Shown here in pieces: positions 18,440-25,848 of a DNA stretch of 64,000 nt (positions within the stretch are counted from its first letter, which is position 1; every line of letters starts with the position of its first letter). The stretch is from positions 210,397 through 274,396 of the forward strand of contig JABWCE010000001.1 of assembly GCA_013359235.1 (NCBI GenBank), read 5' to 3'. The DNA is from Bacteroidota bacterium (GTDB taxonomy: Bacteria; Bacteroidota; Bacteroidia; NS11-12g; UBA9320). Both the position numbers and the translations under genes were made by a program. The notes beneath the pieces were generated by a model that saw only the letters and a program-made list of their open reading frames with translations, made no database searches and was not told the origin of the DNA.

Positions 18440-19198
18440 TTGGTAAAACCCAAGAAATATCTCGGTCAACACTTTCTAACTGATAATTCAATTGCTAAAA
18501 AAACTGCAAATCTGGTAATAAATTCACATTCTAAAAATATTTTAGAAATTGGACCAGGTAAGGGTATTCTTACCAAACAATTAATAAATATCAAAGAAAA
18601 AGAAATTTATGCTATAGAAATTGACAATGAATCAGTTGAATTTTTAGAATACAATGAAATAATAAAAAAGCCTTACCTAATCAATGGTGATTTTTTAAAA
18701 CTAAACTTAAATAAAACATTCAATGAAAATTTTATAATTATTGGCAATTTTCCTTATAATATTTCTTCACAAATTATTTTTAAAATGCTTGAATACAGAG
18801 ATAAAATTGATTTTATGGCTGGGATGTTTCAAAAAGAGGTCGCTCAAAGAATTGTTTCTAAACCTAATAATAAAACTTATGGCATTTTATCAGTTTTAGT
18901 ACAGGCATTTTATGATGCAAAAATTGAATTTAAAGTAAATCCAGGTTCATTTTTCCCTCCACCAAAGGTTGATTCTGCTGTTATTTCATGTAAAAGAAAA
19001 GTTAATTTTAAATTAAATTGTGATGAAATTTTATTCTTTGATATAGTAAAAACATCGTTTAATCAAAGGAGAAAAACATTATTAAACAGTTTAAGTAAAT
19101 ATAATTTAAAAAAAATAGACCCGTTGCCAGATATTTTGAAATTGAGACCCGAAAATTTAACAGTTGATGATTTTGTTGAATTAGTGAATTTAATTTAA
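18440..19198 (+). CDS. rsmA: 16S rRNA dimethyladenosine transferase (KsgA)
   Basis: A 252-residue S-adenosylmethionine-dependent enzyme that dimethylates two adjacent adenosines in helix 45 of 16S rRNA. Motifs: KKYLGQHFLTD (about 5-15), ILEIGPGKGILT (about 34-45), GNFPYNISSQI (about 97-107, the NPPY-like catalytic motif), FFPPPKVDSAVI (about 172-183). The only sensible start is TTG at 18440, since the conserved YLGQHF begins at residue 7 and no in-frame ATG exists upstream. It faces rpsO divergently across 146 bases. The last codons lie 7 bases from the stop of the opposite-strand T9SS-tail gene. Confidence 0.95.
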   Translation: MVKPKKYLGQHFLTDNSIAKKTANLVINSHSKNILEIGPGKGILTKQLINIKEKEIYAIEIDNESVEFLEYNEIIKKPYLINGDFLKLNLNKTFNENFIIIGNFPYNISSQIIFKMLEYRDKIDFMAGMFQKEVAQRIVSKPNNKTYGILSVLVQAFYDAKIEFKVNPGSFFPPPKVDSAVISCKRKVNFKLNCDEILFFDIVKTSFNQRRKTLLNSLSKYNLKKIDPLPDILKLRPENLTVDDFVELVNLI

Positions 19199-19205
19199 TA
19201 AATAA

Positions 19206-19562
19206 TTATTTATTTTTCACAGTCATTCTTTTTGTAATTTTCTGTCCATCGGCTTCTAATGTGTACAAATAAATTCCTTCTTTGTATTCTGTAACGTCTA
19301 AAATAATAGATTTTTTGTCCTTAGAAATTATAATTTCTTCAACTAAAATGCCTAATACATTATATATTTTTAGAGAAGCTTCACGCGAACTGAATTCAAC
19401 ATTTATTACAGTTTTGTTTTTAGCCGGATTGGGATAGTTCTGTCCTAATACTACAGTTGGATTTGCTGTGATATAATCAAAATCAGAAGGAAACAAAGCA
19501 TTTGCATTTGAACTTACTATCGAAATAGAAATTAAAATTAAAATTAGTATTTTTATCTTCAT
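19206..19562 (-). CDS. Minimal exported protein: signal peptide plus T9SS type A sorting domain
   Basis: A 118-residue protein that is almost only a signal peptide (about residues 1-22, ending SSNANA) and a type IX secretion C-terminal domain. The tail starts with GQNYPNPAKNKTVINVEFS (about 41-59), continues with LKIYNVLGILVEE, and ends with GIYLYTLEADGQKITKRMTVKNK split by the usual strands. Only about 18 residues (ALFPSDFDYITANPTVV) separate leader and tail, so there is no cargo domain. I chose the ATG at 19562 because a signal peptide starts there. It may be a remnant whose cargo was lost, or a real small surface protein anchored by its tail. Confidence 0.8.
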   Translation of the reverse strand: MKIKILILILISISIVSSNANALFPSDFDYITANPTVVLGQNYPNPAKNKTVINVEFSSREASLKIYNVLGILVEEIIISKDKKSIILDVTEYKEGIYLYTLEADGQKITKRMTVKNK

Positions 19563-19693
19563 ACGAAATTTATTTAACACAAATTTAAATCTCTTATTTA
19601 ATATTTCCAAATTTTTCAAATTTACTTTTAACATAAAATGTTATTTACAACAATTAAACCATAATTTTTGAAAAATTATATTTTTTAAAATTT

Positions 19694-20173
19694 TCAATTT
19701 TTATCATCAATATTAGTTTTTAGATTTTTCATTTCAAATTCATAAAAGTTATTAATATTTTTTAAACTGTTAATTTCTTTATTTAAAATTTTAATTCTGT
19801 TTCTAAGTCTTCTAATATGTTTTTTTCTTGCGAGGTCTTTTTCTTTTAAAAGATTATAATATTTTTCTAAAATTTCATTTTCATTAACTTTCTTTTTTCT
19901 CACTTTTACTTCGGCACTCTCATCTTCAAATATTATAGAAAAACAATCAGGCAAGGCAAGAACTAAGGGAGGAACAGCTAAAATTTTGGCTATTTGGCTC
20001 CAATAACTATTTAAATTATTTATTTTTCCGGCTTCAATTTTTGAATAAAATCCTTGAGAAATTTCGAGTTTTGATGAAATAAACTCCTCGCTCATTCCAC
20101 TTATAAGTCTTAGTTTTTTAATATTTCTAAGAATTATTTGCTTGTAATAATAGTTTTCTTCCGTCTTTTTCAT
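19694..20173 (-). CDS. XRE-family helix-turn-helix regulator with C-terminal coiled coil
   Basis: A 159-residue DNA-binding protein. The N-terminal HTH of XRE/Cro type spans about residues 10-65 (RLISGMSEEFISSKLEISQGFYSKIE split over about 22-48, with SKIEAGKI as the recognition-helix end). The rest is highly charged and predicted helical (RKKHIRRLRNRIKILNKEI near 113-131), fitting a coiled-coil dimerisation region. I chose the ATG at 20173; the TTG seven codons earlier is less likely. It faces an uncharacterised gene (20293-20664) across 119 bases that hold a perfect dyad (20213-20236), a likely operator. A role as regulator of itself and that gene is inference. Confidence 0.8.
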   Translation of the reverse strand: MKKTEENYYYKQIILRNIKKLRLISGMSEEFISSKLEISQGFYSKIEAGKINNLNSYWSQIAKILAVPPLVLALPDCFSIIFEDESAEVKVRKKKVNENEILEKYYNLLKEKDLARKKHIRRLRNRIKILNKEINSLKNINNFYEFEMKNLKTNIDDKN

Positions 20174-20212
20174 TGTGGCACTAAAAATTAACAATTCATA
20201 TTTTTTACAACT

Positions 20213-20236
20213 CTTTGATTATCATCAAAATCAAAG
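20213..20236. promoter_or_regulatory. Candidate operator: perfect 8-base dyad between divergent genes
   Basis: CTTTGATT (20213-20220) and AATCAAAG (20229-20236) form a perfect inverted repeat with an 8-base spacer. It lies 40 bases upstream of the XRE regulator start and 57 bases upstream of the divergent orphan gene, as expected for an autoregulated operator bound by a dimer with arms about 1.6 helical turns apart. Confidence 0.45.
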
Positions 20237-20292
20237 GAATAATTTTTGGCTTTTTTTAAAAAAAAATATTATATTAATTTGTTGCAAGTTTA

Positions 20293-20664
20293 ATGAAAAG
20301 TTTAAATAAAAATAATACAAATTATAAAAACATGATTGTACATATAGAAAATGAATTAGATTGTCCTTTAGAATTTCATTGGGAATATCAAACCATTAAA
20401 GGAAATGAGATGTTGTATGCTGCTAAAATACATTCGAAATCTCGTTCAGTTATTTATGGTAATTTTGTTTCCTTTCATAATGGACCATTTGTAAGACCTA
20501 CAAAATTGAAATTAGTGAGCTGGAATGACAGAAAAACTTTTTTACCTTGGGAATTGATAAACAAAGAAGCAAATGGTGACTTTAATGATTGTAATGGTAA
20601 AAAAGTAAACTTTGAAGTTACTGAAAAAGACAAAGATATTATTATATTAAAATTCTATAATTAA
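20293..20664 (+). CDS. Uncharacterised small protein
   Basis: A 123-residue soluble-looking protein that I do not recognise. It has no signal peptide or membrane segment, is rich in Lys and Asn, and has aromatic patches (EFHWEYQ, about 27-33; LPWEL, about 89-93). The pattern of alternating polar and hydrophobic residues suggests mostly beta structure. It starts with an ATG (an in-frame ATG 13 codons later, before IVHIENEL, could be the true start). It is divergent from an XRE regulator and ends 6 bases from the stop of the opposite gene. Its regulation by the XRE protein is plausible but not shown. Confidence 0.65.
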   Translation: MKSLNKNNTNYKNMIVHIENELDCPLEFHWEYQTIKGNEMLYAAKIHSKSRSVIYGNFVSFHNGPFVRPTKLKLVSWNDRKTFLPWELINKEANGDFNDCNGKKVNFEVTEKDKDIIILKFYN

Positions 20665-20670
20665 TTACTT

Positions 20671-21513
20671 TTAATCTGCCCAATCGTCAAAAATTATATT
20701 TGTTTTATCAAAGATACTTTTTGAAATAATTTTATTTTTTTGTTTTGCTGATTTATATGAGCCATATATATTTCCTAAATAAAAACCTGCCGTAACTCCT
20801 GAATATATAAAAAATATTCCTGATTTTGTTCCTTTTGATTCAAAGCCTCGATATGCCTGATATGCAGAAAGGCAAGTAAATAAAAATGAAATTATTCCAT
20901 CCTTATAAAAACCAGTATATATTTTACCTGAACCAGGTATAATAGCCGACATTGATGCAGCCAACCATTTACTTTTATAGTTTATTTTTAAAGCATCATT
21001 GTATAAATTCCTATATCCTTCAATTGTTATATCTTTTTTTAAATTTTTATCTTCTAATGTGTTTTTACATTCATTCAAATTATCTGAAAGTAATAATGCA
21101 GGAATTTTAAAATATAAATCATCATCATTTTTCACAACAAAAGTATCATTAGAAAAATATTTAAAATTGTTTTTAAACTGTGTGATATAATATTCTCTTT
21201 TATATTCATACTTATAAATTTCAGGAATAATCAATTCGTTTTTGCAATAAATTGACAATGATTGATTGTAATTTTTATTTTTTCTATATGATTTAATTAA
21301 TAATAGTTTGGCATTCCAGTCTAAAGAATCTAAAAAACAAATTCTTTCTAATTCTGCAAATGCCCTACTATAATCTTTATTATTAAATAAATATTCAGCG
21401 TATTTTTTAGAATTTGCAAGATTATAAATATCCTGACTAAAACAATTTTTAACTAATGCTAAACATAGTAATAAAAATGTTAGTCGAGCTGTATATTTAA
21501 TTATCAATTTCAA
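20671..21513 (-). CDS. Exported TPR-like protein with TM2/DUF5683-like membrane tail
   Basis: A 280-residue protein with a signal peptide (ending about residue 26, NCFSQ), a helical middle that reads like tetratricopeptide repeats (YAEYLFNNKDYSRAFAELERI at about 37-57, split), and a C-terminal membrane region with SAIIPGSGKIYTGFYKDGI (about 189-207) followed by two hydrophobic helices. The PGxGKxYxGxxxDG signature is found in DUF5683/TM2-like Bacteroidota proteins of unknown function. The frame has only TTG starts: a stop lies three codons before the TTG at 21513, and the signal peptide begins there. A 206-base gap separates it from accC. Confidence 0.65.
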   Translation of the reverse strand: MKLIIKYTARLTFLLLCLALVKNCFSQDIYNLANSKKYAEYLFNNKDYSRAFAELERICFLDSLDWNAKLLLIKSYRKNKNYNQSLSIYCKNELIIPEIYKYEYKREYYITQFKNNFKYFSNDTFVVKNDDDLYFKIPALLLSDNLNECKNTLEDKNLKKDITIEGYRNLYNDALKINYKSKWLAASMSAIIPGSGKIYTGFYKDGIISFLFTCLSAYQAYRGFESKGTKSGIFFIYSGVTAGFYLGNIYGSYKSAKQKNKIISKSIFDKTNIIFDDWAD

Positions 21514-21683
21514 TTTTTCTTACTTTTGTAATCTCATTAGGGGATTTTTTGTGCCATTTTGGGAAAATATTCAATACTGCTAATATTATAACATCTAATT
21601 TTCAATAACTTAATTTACTTGGCATATCATTTGCAAACTACGCAATAATAGAAAATTAAATTGTCAAAAATTAGGTTTAGCTT

Positions 21684-21715
21684 AAATAAGGCTCGCTGTG
21701 AAGTGAGCCTTATTT
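21684..21715 (-). terminator. Intrinsic terminator downstream of accC
   Basis: AAATAAGGCTCGCT (21684-21697), loop GTGA, AGTGAGCCTTATTT (21702-21715): a 14-base stem with one G-T mismatch, beginning 5 bases after the accC stop on the minus strand. The A/T-rich outer part gives T-runs on both strands, so it could work in both directions. Confidence 0.75.
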
Positions 21716-21719
21716 ATTT

Positions 21720-23192
21720 CTAATACTTTTTTCTGTTTTCTTTCCATTGTTTATTTTCTTTATTGTTTGGTAAAATTATATTTTTCTTTTTTAATTCAAA
21801 ATACCAAGCTGAAAATATTGCTGCAATCTCTTCGTTGCTATCTATTAATTTGTCTTTCCTAAAGTTATTTTCTACAAAATTTGTATCAAAATTTCCATCA
21901 ATAAAATCAGTATTATTCATTACAAACTCACCAAAACTTAAAGTAGTACTAATTCCTTCTATTTTGTAATTTTTTATTGCTTGTTTCATTAATGCTATTG
22001 CTTCATTTCTGGTTTTAGCCCATACAATAAGTTTTGAAATCATGTTATCATAATAAATTGAAACTTCCATTCCCTCTTCAATACAATCATCAACTCTTAC
22101 ATTAGTTAGTTTGGGTTTACTGTATTTTAAAATTTTACCTATACTTGGGACAAAATTATCATCAGGGTCTTCAGAACAAATTCTCAATTCAATTGAATGT
22201 CCATTGATTTTTAAATCTTGTTGAGTAAAACTAAGTTTTTCGCCTCTGGCTATCTTTATTTGTTCTTCAACAAGGTCAATACCGGTTATCATTTCAGTAA
22301 CAGGATGTTCAACCTGCAGTCGGGTATTCATTTCCAGAAAATAAAAGTTAGATTTATCGTCCATTAAAAATTCAACAGTACCAGCACCGCTGTAATTGCA
22401 AGACCTTGCAACATTTACAGCCGCTTCGCCCATTTTATTTCTAATTTCTTCAGTAATAATTGGCGAAGGCGATTCTTCTACCAGTTTTTGATGCCGTCTT
22501 TGGATGCTACATTCACGTTCAAAGAGATACACGTAATTACCATAATCATCACCGAGTACTTGAATTTCTATATGACGGGGTTTTGTTACAAATTTTTCAA
22601 TAAAGACTGAGCCATCTCCAAATGCACTTTGTGCTTCTCTCACAGCTAATTGCATTTGTTCTTCAAATTCATCAGAGTTTTTTACAATTCTCATACCTTT
22701 TCCACCTCCACCAGCACTTGCCTTAATTAAGACCGGAAATCCTATTTTTTCACACTCTTCTTTAGCATTTGATATATCAGTAACTGCACTTTCGGTGCCC
22801 GGAACCAAAGGTATATTGTACTTTTTAACTGCTTCTTTTGCCGATAGTTTATCTCCCATTATTTTCATTGATTGGGGTGATGGTCCAATTAATTTTATAC
22901 CTTCATTTTCTAATTTTTCGGCAAATGCAGCATTTTCTGACAAAAATCCATATCCAGGATGTATTCCATCTGCACCAGAATTTTTAGCAATTTCAACCAC
23001 CTTATCTATTGCAAGGTATGATTGTGATGAAGGCGATGGTCCTAAAAGATATGCTTCATCAGCATATTTTACATGAAGCGAAGTTCTGTCTGATTCTGAA
23101 AACACAGCAATAGTTTTTATCCCCATTTTCCTGCATGTCTTCATTACTCTTAGAGCGATCTCGCCTCTGTTGGCTATCAGAATTTTTTTCAT
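21720..23192 (-). CDS. accC: Biotin carboxylase (acetyl-/propionyl-CoA carboxylase subunit)
   Basis: A 490-residue ATP-grasp enzyme that carboxylates biotin on a carrier protein for acyl-CoA carboxylase. Seen: ILIANRGEIALRVMKTCRKMG at the N terminus (split over about 4-24), HPGYGFLSENAAFA (about 78-91), ASAGGGGKGMRIV (about 159-171), FERECSIQRRHQKL (about 225-238), and FLEMNTRLQVEHPVTE (about 283-298) with the catalytic Glu and Arg. The C-terminal 40 residues beyond the biotin carboxylase C domain are unusual and Lys/Asn-rich. No carrier protein or carboxyltransferase gene is adjacent. A strong terminator follows; a TerB-like gene lies 20 bases upstream on the same strand. Confidence 0.92.
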   Translation of the reverse strand: MKKILIANRGEIALRVMKTCRKMGIKTIAVFSESDRTSLHVKYADEAYLLGPSPSSQSYLAIDKVVEIAKNSGADGIHPGYGFLSENAAFAEKLENEGIKLIGPSPQSMKIMGDKLSAKEAVKKYNIPLVPGTESAVTDISNAKEECEKIGFPVLIKASAGGGGKGMRIVKNSDEFEEQMQLAVREAQSAFGDGSVFIEKFVTKPRHIEIQVLGDDYGNYVYLFERECSIQRRHQKLVEESPSPIITEEIRNKMGEAAVNVARSCNYSGAGTVEFLMDDKSNFYFLEMNTRLQVEHPVTEMITGIDLVEEQIKIARGEKLSFTQQDLKINGHSIELRICSEDPDDNFVPSIGKILKYSKPKLTNVRVDDCIEEGMEVSIYYDNMISKLIVWAKTRNEAIALMKQAIKNYKIEGISTTLSFGEFVMNNTDFIDGNFDTNFVENNFRKDKLIDSNEEIAAIFSAWYFELKKKNIILPNNKENKQWKENRKKY

Positions 23193-23212
23193 TTATACTA
23201 AAGAAAATTCTT

Positions 23213-23680
23213 TTATTCGCTTTCAGGATTTTTTATCATTGGGAGTTTTAACATTTCTTTTTCGTTGTAATTTATTTTCATTACACCAAGCACACCTCCC
23301 GAAGTATTAGCTACCTGTACTGCAAAATTTCTCAAACTTTTATAAAAATCTATTGCTATATTTTTATCAAGTTTTGGAAAAATTTCATTCAATTTTGTAA
23401 GCTCAGCCGTTATTATGGCTTCTCTTTCCAAATGGTCTTCTGGCAAAGATTTTAACATATTGTTCATTGCATTTTCGGCATTATTTTCAATATCCTTATA
23501 AAGATATCTGATATCTGATGTTTCTGAAAATGACTTTGTATGAATAGTTTTTAGTGCTTTTTCAATTTCATTTTTTTCTATTACGCCATCACTGCCTGCA
23601 ATGAGAATACTAACCAAAATCGGAACATTTCTTACAAGTTCTTGTTCGCTTTGTTTTAATTTGCTTATATGATATAACAT
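23213..23680 (-). CDS. TerB-like alpha-helical protein
   Basis: A 155-residue cytoplasmic protein with no signal peptide. The stretch VPILVSILIAGSDGVIEKNEI (split, about 19-39) resembles the acidic helix-turn of the TerB/tellurite-resistance-like fold, in which conserved Asp and Glu residues bind metal. The rest is helical and ends with a Lys/Asn-rich tail. Family assignment is tentative. It is upstream of accC by 20 bases and divergent from a CcmB-like gene. No other ter genes are close by, apart from terC at 51818, which is far away. Function unknown. Confidence 0.55.
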   Translation of the reverse strand: MLYHISKLKQSEQELVRNVPILVSILIAGSDGVIEKNEIEKALKTIHTKSFSETSDIRYLYKDIENNAENAMNNMLKSLPEDHLEREAIITAELTKLNEIFPKLDKNIAIDFYKSLRNFAVQVANTSGGVLGVMKINYNEKEMLKLPMIKNPESE

Positions 23681-23728
23681 TTATAAATATTTTTGTGGTG
23701 CGAAATTATAAAAATCAAAATTAATAAA

Positions 23729-24379
23729 ATGCATCAGGTTTCTCAACTTGTAAAATTATTTTTTGTAACAGAATGGAGGCAAAAATTTGCTGTGCAAGGG
23801 GTAATTATTCAAATGTTTACTTCTGTATTTTTAATTTTTTTAAGTATTAATTTTATTGAAATCCAAATTTGGAATGCATTATTTTGGCTGATGGTTTTGT
23901 TTAACACTATGAATATTATTGCCAGAGGATTTTTATCTGAAACTGAAGGAAAAATGATTTATTATCACTCTATTTGCAAGCCCGAATCGCTTATTTTATC
24001 AAAAATTATTTTCAATTCGGTTGTTTCTTTGTTTTTGCTTTTGGTATTTTTATCTGTTTATTCAATTGTTTTGGGTTTCAAAATAAAATGGATAATTATT
24101 TTCATTATTCTTTCTGGCTTATTCACCATTGGGCTTTCTGCTGTTTTCACATTAGTTTCGGCTATAGCTCAAAATGCAGGTAATAATTATATTTTGATTC
24201 CCGTACTTGGGTTACCACTTATGATTCCGCTTGTAATGACAACAATAAAAAGTTCGAAAAAAATGTTCTCACATATTATTGTAAACTCGGTTTATTATGA
24301 CCTTGCAGCGTTGTTTTTGCTAATAGTTATGATTTTTTACCTCGCTGTGATTTTATATAAATTTTTATGGAAAAATTAA
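23729..24379 (+). CDS. CcmB-like haem exporter membrane subunit
   Basis: A 216-residue integral membrane protein with six hydrophobic segments, the size and layout of CcmB, the permease of the CcmAB ABC transporter used in cytochrome c maturation. Supporting points: an N-terminal amphipathic part with VTEWRQKFA (about 12-20), the RGFLSETEGKM loop after the second span (about 71-81), a P-E-L-xx-SKIIFN segment, and PLMIPLVM in the fifth span. I chose the ATG at 23729; a TTG 12 codons earlier is less likely. No ccmA or ccmC is next to it. It ends one base from the stop of the convergent gene. Other ABC-2 type permeases are the alternative. Confidence 0.7.
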   Translation: MHQVSQLVKLFFVTEWRQKFAVQGVIIQMFTSVFLIFLSINFIEIQIWNALFWLMVLFNTMNIIARGFLSETEGKMIYYHSICKPESLILSKIIFNSVVSLFLLLVFLSVYSIVLGFKIKWIIIFIILSGLFTIGLSAVFTLVSAIAQNAGNNYILIPVLGLPLMIPLVMTTIKSSKKMFSHIIVNSVYYDLAALFLLIVMIFYLAVILYKFLWKN

Positions 24380-24380
24380 T

Positions 24381-25841
24381 TTATCTAAATAATGTAAATT
24401 CTCCGCTTAAAAAATATTTTTTCAATTCGCCGTTTTTCATTTCATCACTTAAAATCATCAATTTATAAAGATATACACCTTGCATTACTTCGGTATTTTT
24501 ATAAGTACCATCCCAATTTTGTGTTCCTTTATAAATTTTTTGACCCCAACGGTTAAAAATTTCAAGGTCTGAAAGCTTATCTCCTGGCAATAATTCAGGA
24601 CCAAACTTATCATTCAACAAATCTCCATTGGGAGTAAATGATGTTGGAATTAAATTTCTATAATCTTTCTTCATTAAAATATTAATGGTATCACTTGAAA
24701 TACAACCAGGTCCGTTAGATACTGTAATTACAGTTGTCAAAGGTGTTCCCATAGTAAAAACAGGCTCAAGGCAATCATCGCATGATAAATTATTGGAAGG
24801 TGTCCATAGAATTGACGAACCACTTGGAAAATAGCCTGTAGTTTTTATAGTTTTAGATTGCCCCAAATCAAGAAAAAAATCATTTCCTGCAAAAACATAA
24901 GGTTTTTCAATAGCCTGGGATATATTTTCTGTAGAAAAATTGCTTTGAGAATTTAATGATAAATTACTAAACGCTAAAGTGCCTGTTTGCCCCGAATTTG
25001 AAATTTTTGACCATTTTACTCCATCCCATCTGCTTAACTTAGTGTAATAACTTTCTGCCACAGATTTTGTAATTCCATAAAACATTGATGAGCCAAAAGT
25101 TTTAAATTTATAATAATACGAATCATTTATACTGCAAACACTATCATGCAAATAAAGCGGGTTCATTCCTTGTGCTAAAGGCGAATTTCCAAAAAGTGTA
25201 ATACCAAAACTATCATTGTTTGGGTTTATTAAAAATACAGGTTTGTATTGCGAAGCACTATTGCCGTAGCCGAGTGGTGCTTCAAAGTATGAGTTCAATG
25301 CAACAGGGAAATAAATTTTTAAACTTCCATTATTTGTTGTAGAAATATAACCTGAATTGCGTTGAACAGGAATTATGCCATTATTAATTTTAAATTCAAA
25401 ACTGTTTGCAGAGAGTTCTATATCTCTTAAAAATAGAGTATCAGAGCATGTAATATTGTTTTGCAAAGTTTTTATATTTCCGGATATTCCTTGAAAATCA
25501 AGAATATTAAAAACTGTGGGTGCCAAGCCTCCAATTATTTGGTTTGATCCTGTAAAAATCACATCACTTTTGCCTGCAACAAAAGTTAAATTATTACTCC
25601 AGTTTAAATTTAAAAAAATTCGGCTTTTGTTTAATGTATTCGAACTAAAAACCCCAGAGTTTATAAAATTACCGTTGATTGTAATTTCACCAGTGTTTGA
25701 AAAATCGCCAAAATTTTCAAAATCCATATTATTGACAGACATTATTGAATTATTTATCGCAATAGCATTTGTATTTGAAAAAAACTGGGCATTTGAATTT
25801 ATGCCAATAAATAAAAGATAAATTGAAAATATTTTTTTCAT
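24381..25841 (-). CDS. Secreted protein with gliding-type (CHU_C) C-terminal domain, T9SS type B cargo
   Basis: A 486-residue exported protein. A signal peptide ends at about residue 19 (NSNAQ). The middle is a Ser/Thr/Asn-rich beta region with GEITINGNFINSGVF-type repeats (about 45-60) and a PKD-like part with ILWTPSNNLSCDDC (about 347-360). The C terminus is a gliding motility-associated domain: IPTSFTPNGDLLNDKF, then LEIFNRWGQKIYKG and NWDGTYKNTEVMQGVY. Such domains send proteins to the surface through the type IX system. I chose the ATG at 25841, where a signal peptide starts. It follows the 1152-residue repeat protein by 7 bases, so they are one transcript. Confidence 0.85.
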   Translation of the reverse strand: MKKIFSIYLLFIGINSNAQFFSNTNAIAINNSIMSVNNMDFENFGDFSNTGEITINGNFINSGVFSSNTLNKSRIFLNLNWSNNLTFVAGKSDVIFTGSNQIIGGLAPTVFNILDFQGISGNIKTLQNNITCSDTLFLRDIELSANSFEFKINNGIIPVQRNSGYISTTNNGSLKIYFPVALNSYFEAPLGYGNSASQYKPVFLINPNNDSFGITLFGNSPLAQGMNPLYLHDSVCSINDSYYYKFKTFGSSMFYGITKSVAESYYTKLSRWDGVKWSKISNSGQTGTLAFSNLSLNSQSNFSTENISQAIEKPYVFAGNDFFLDLGQSKTIKTTGYFPSGSSILWTPSNNLSCDDCLEPVFTMGTPLTTVITVSNGPGCISSDTINILMKKDYRNLIPTSFTPNGDLLNDKFGPELLPGDKLSDLEIFNRWGQKIYKGTQNWDGTYKNTEVMQGVYLYKLMILSDEMKNGELKKYFLSGEFTLFR

Positions 25842-25848
25842 GTAAGTT

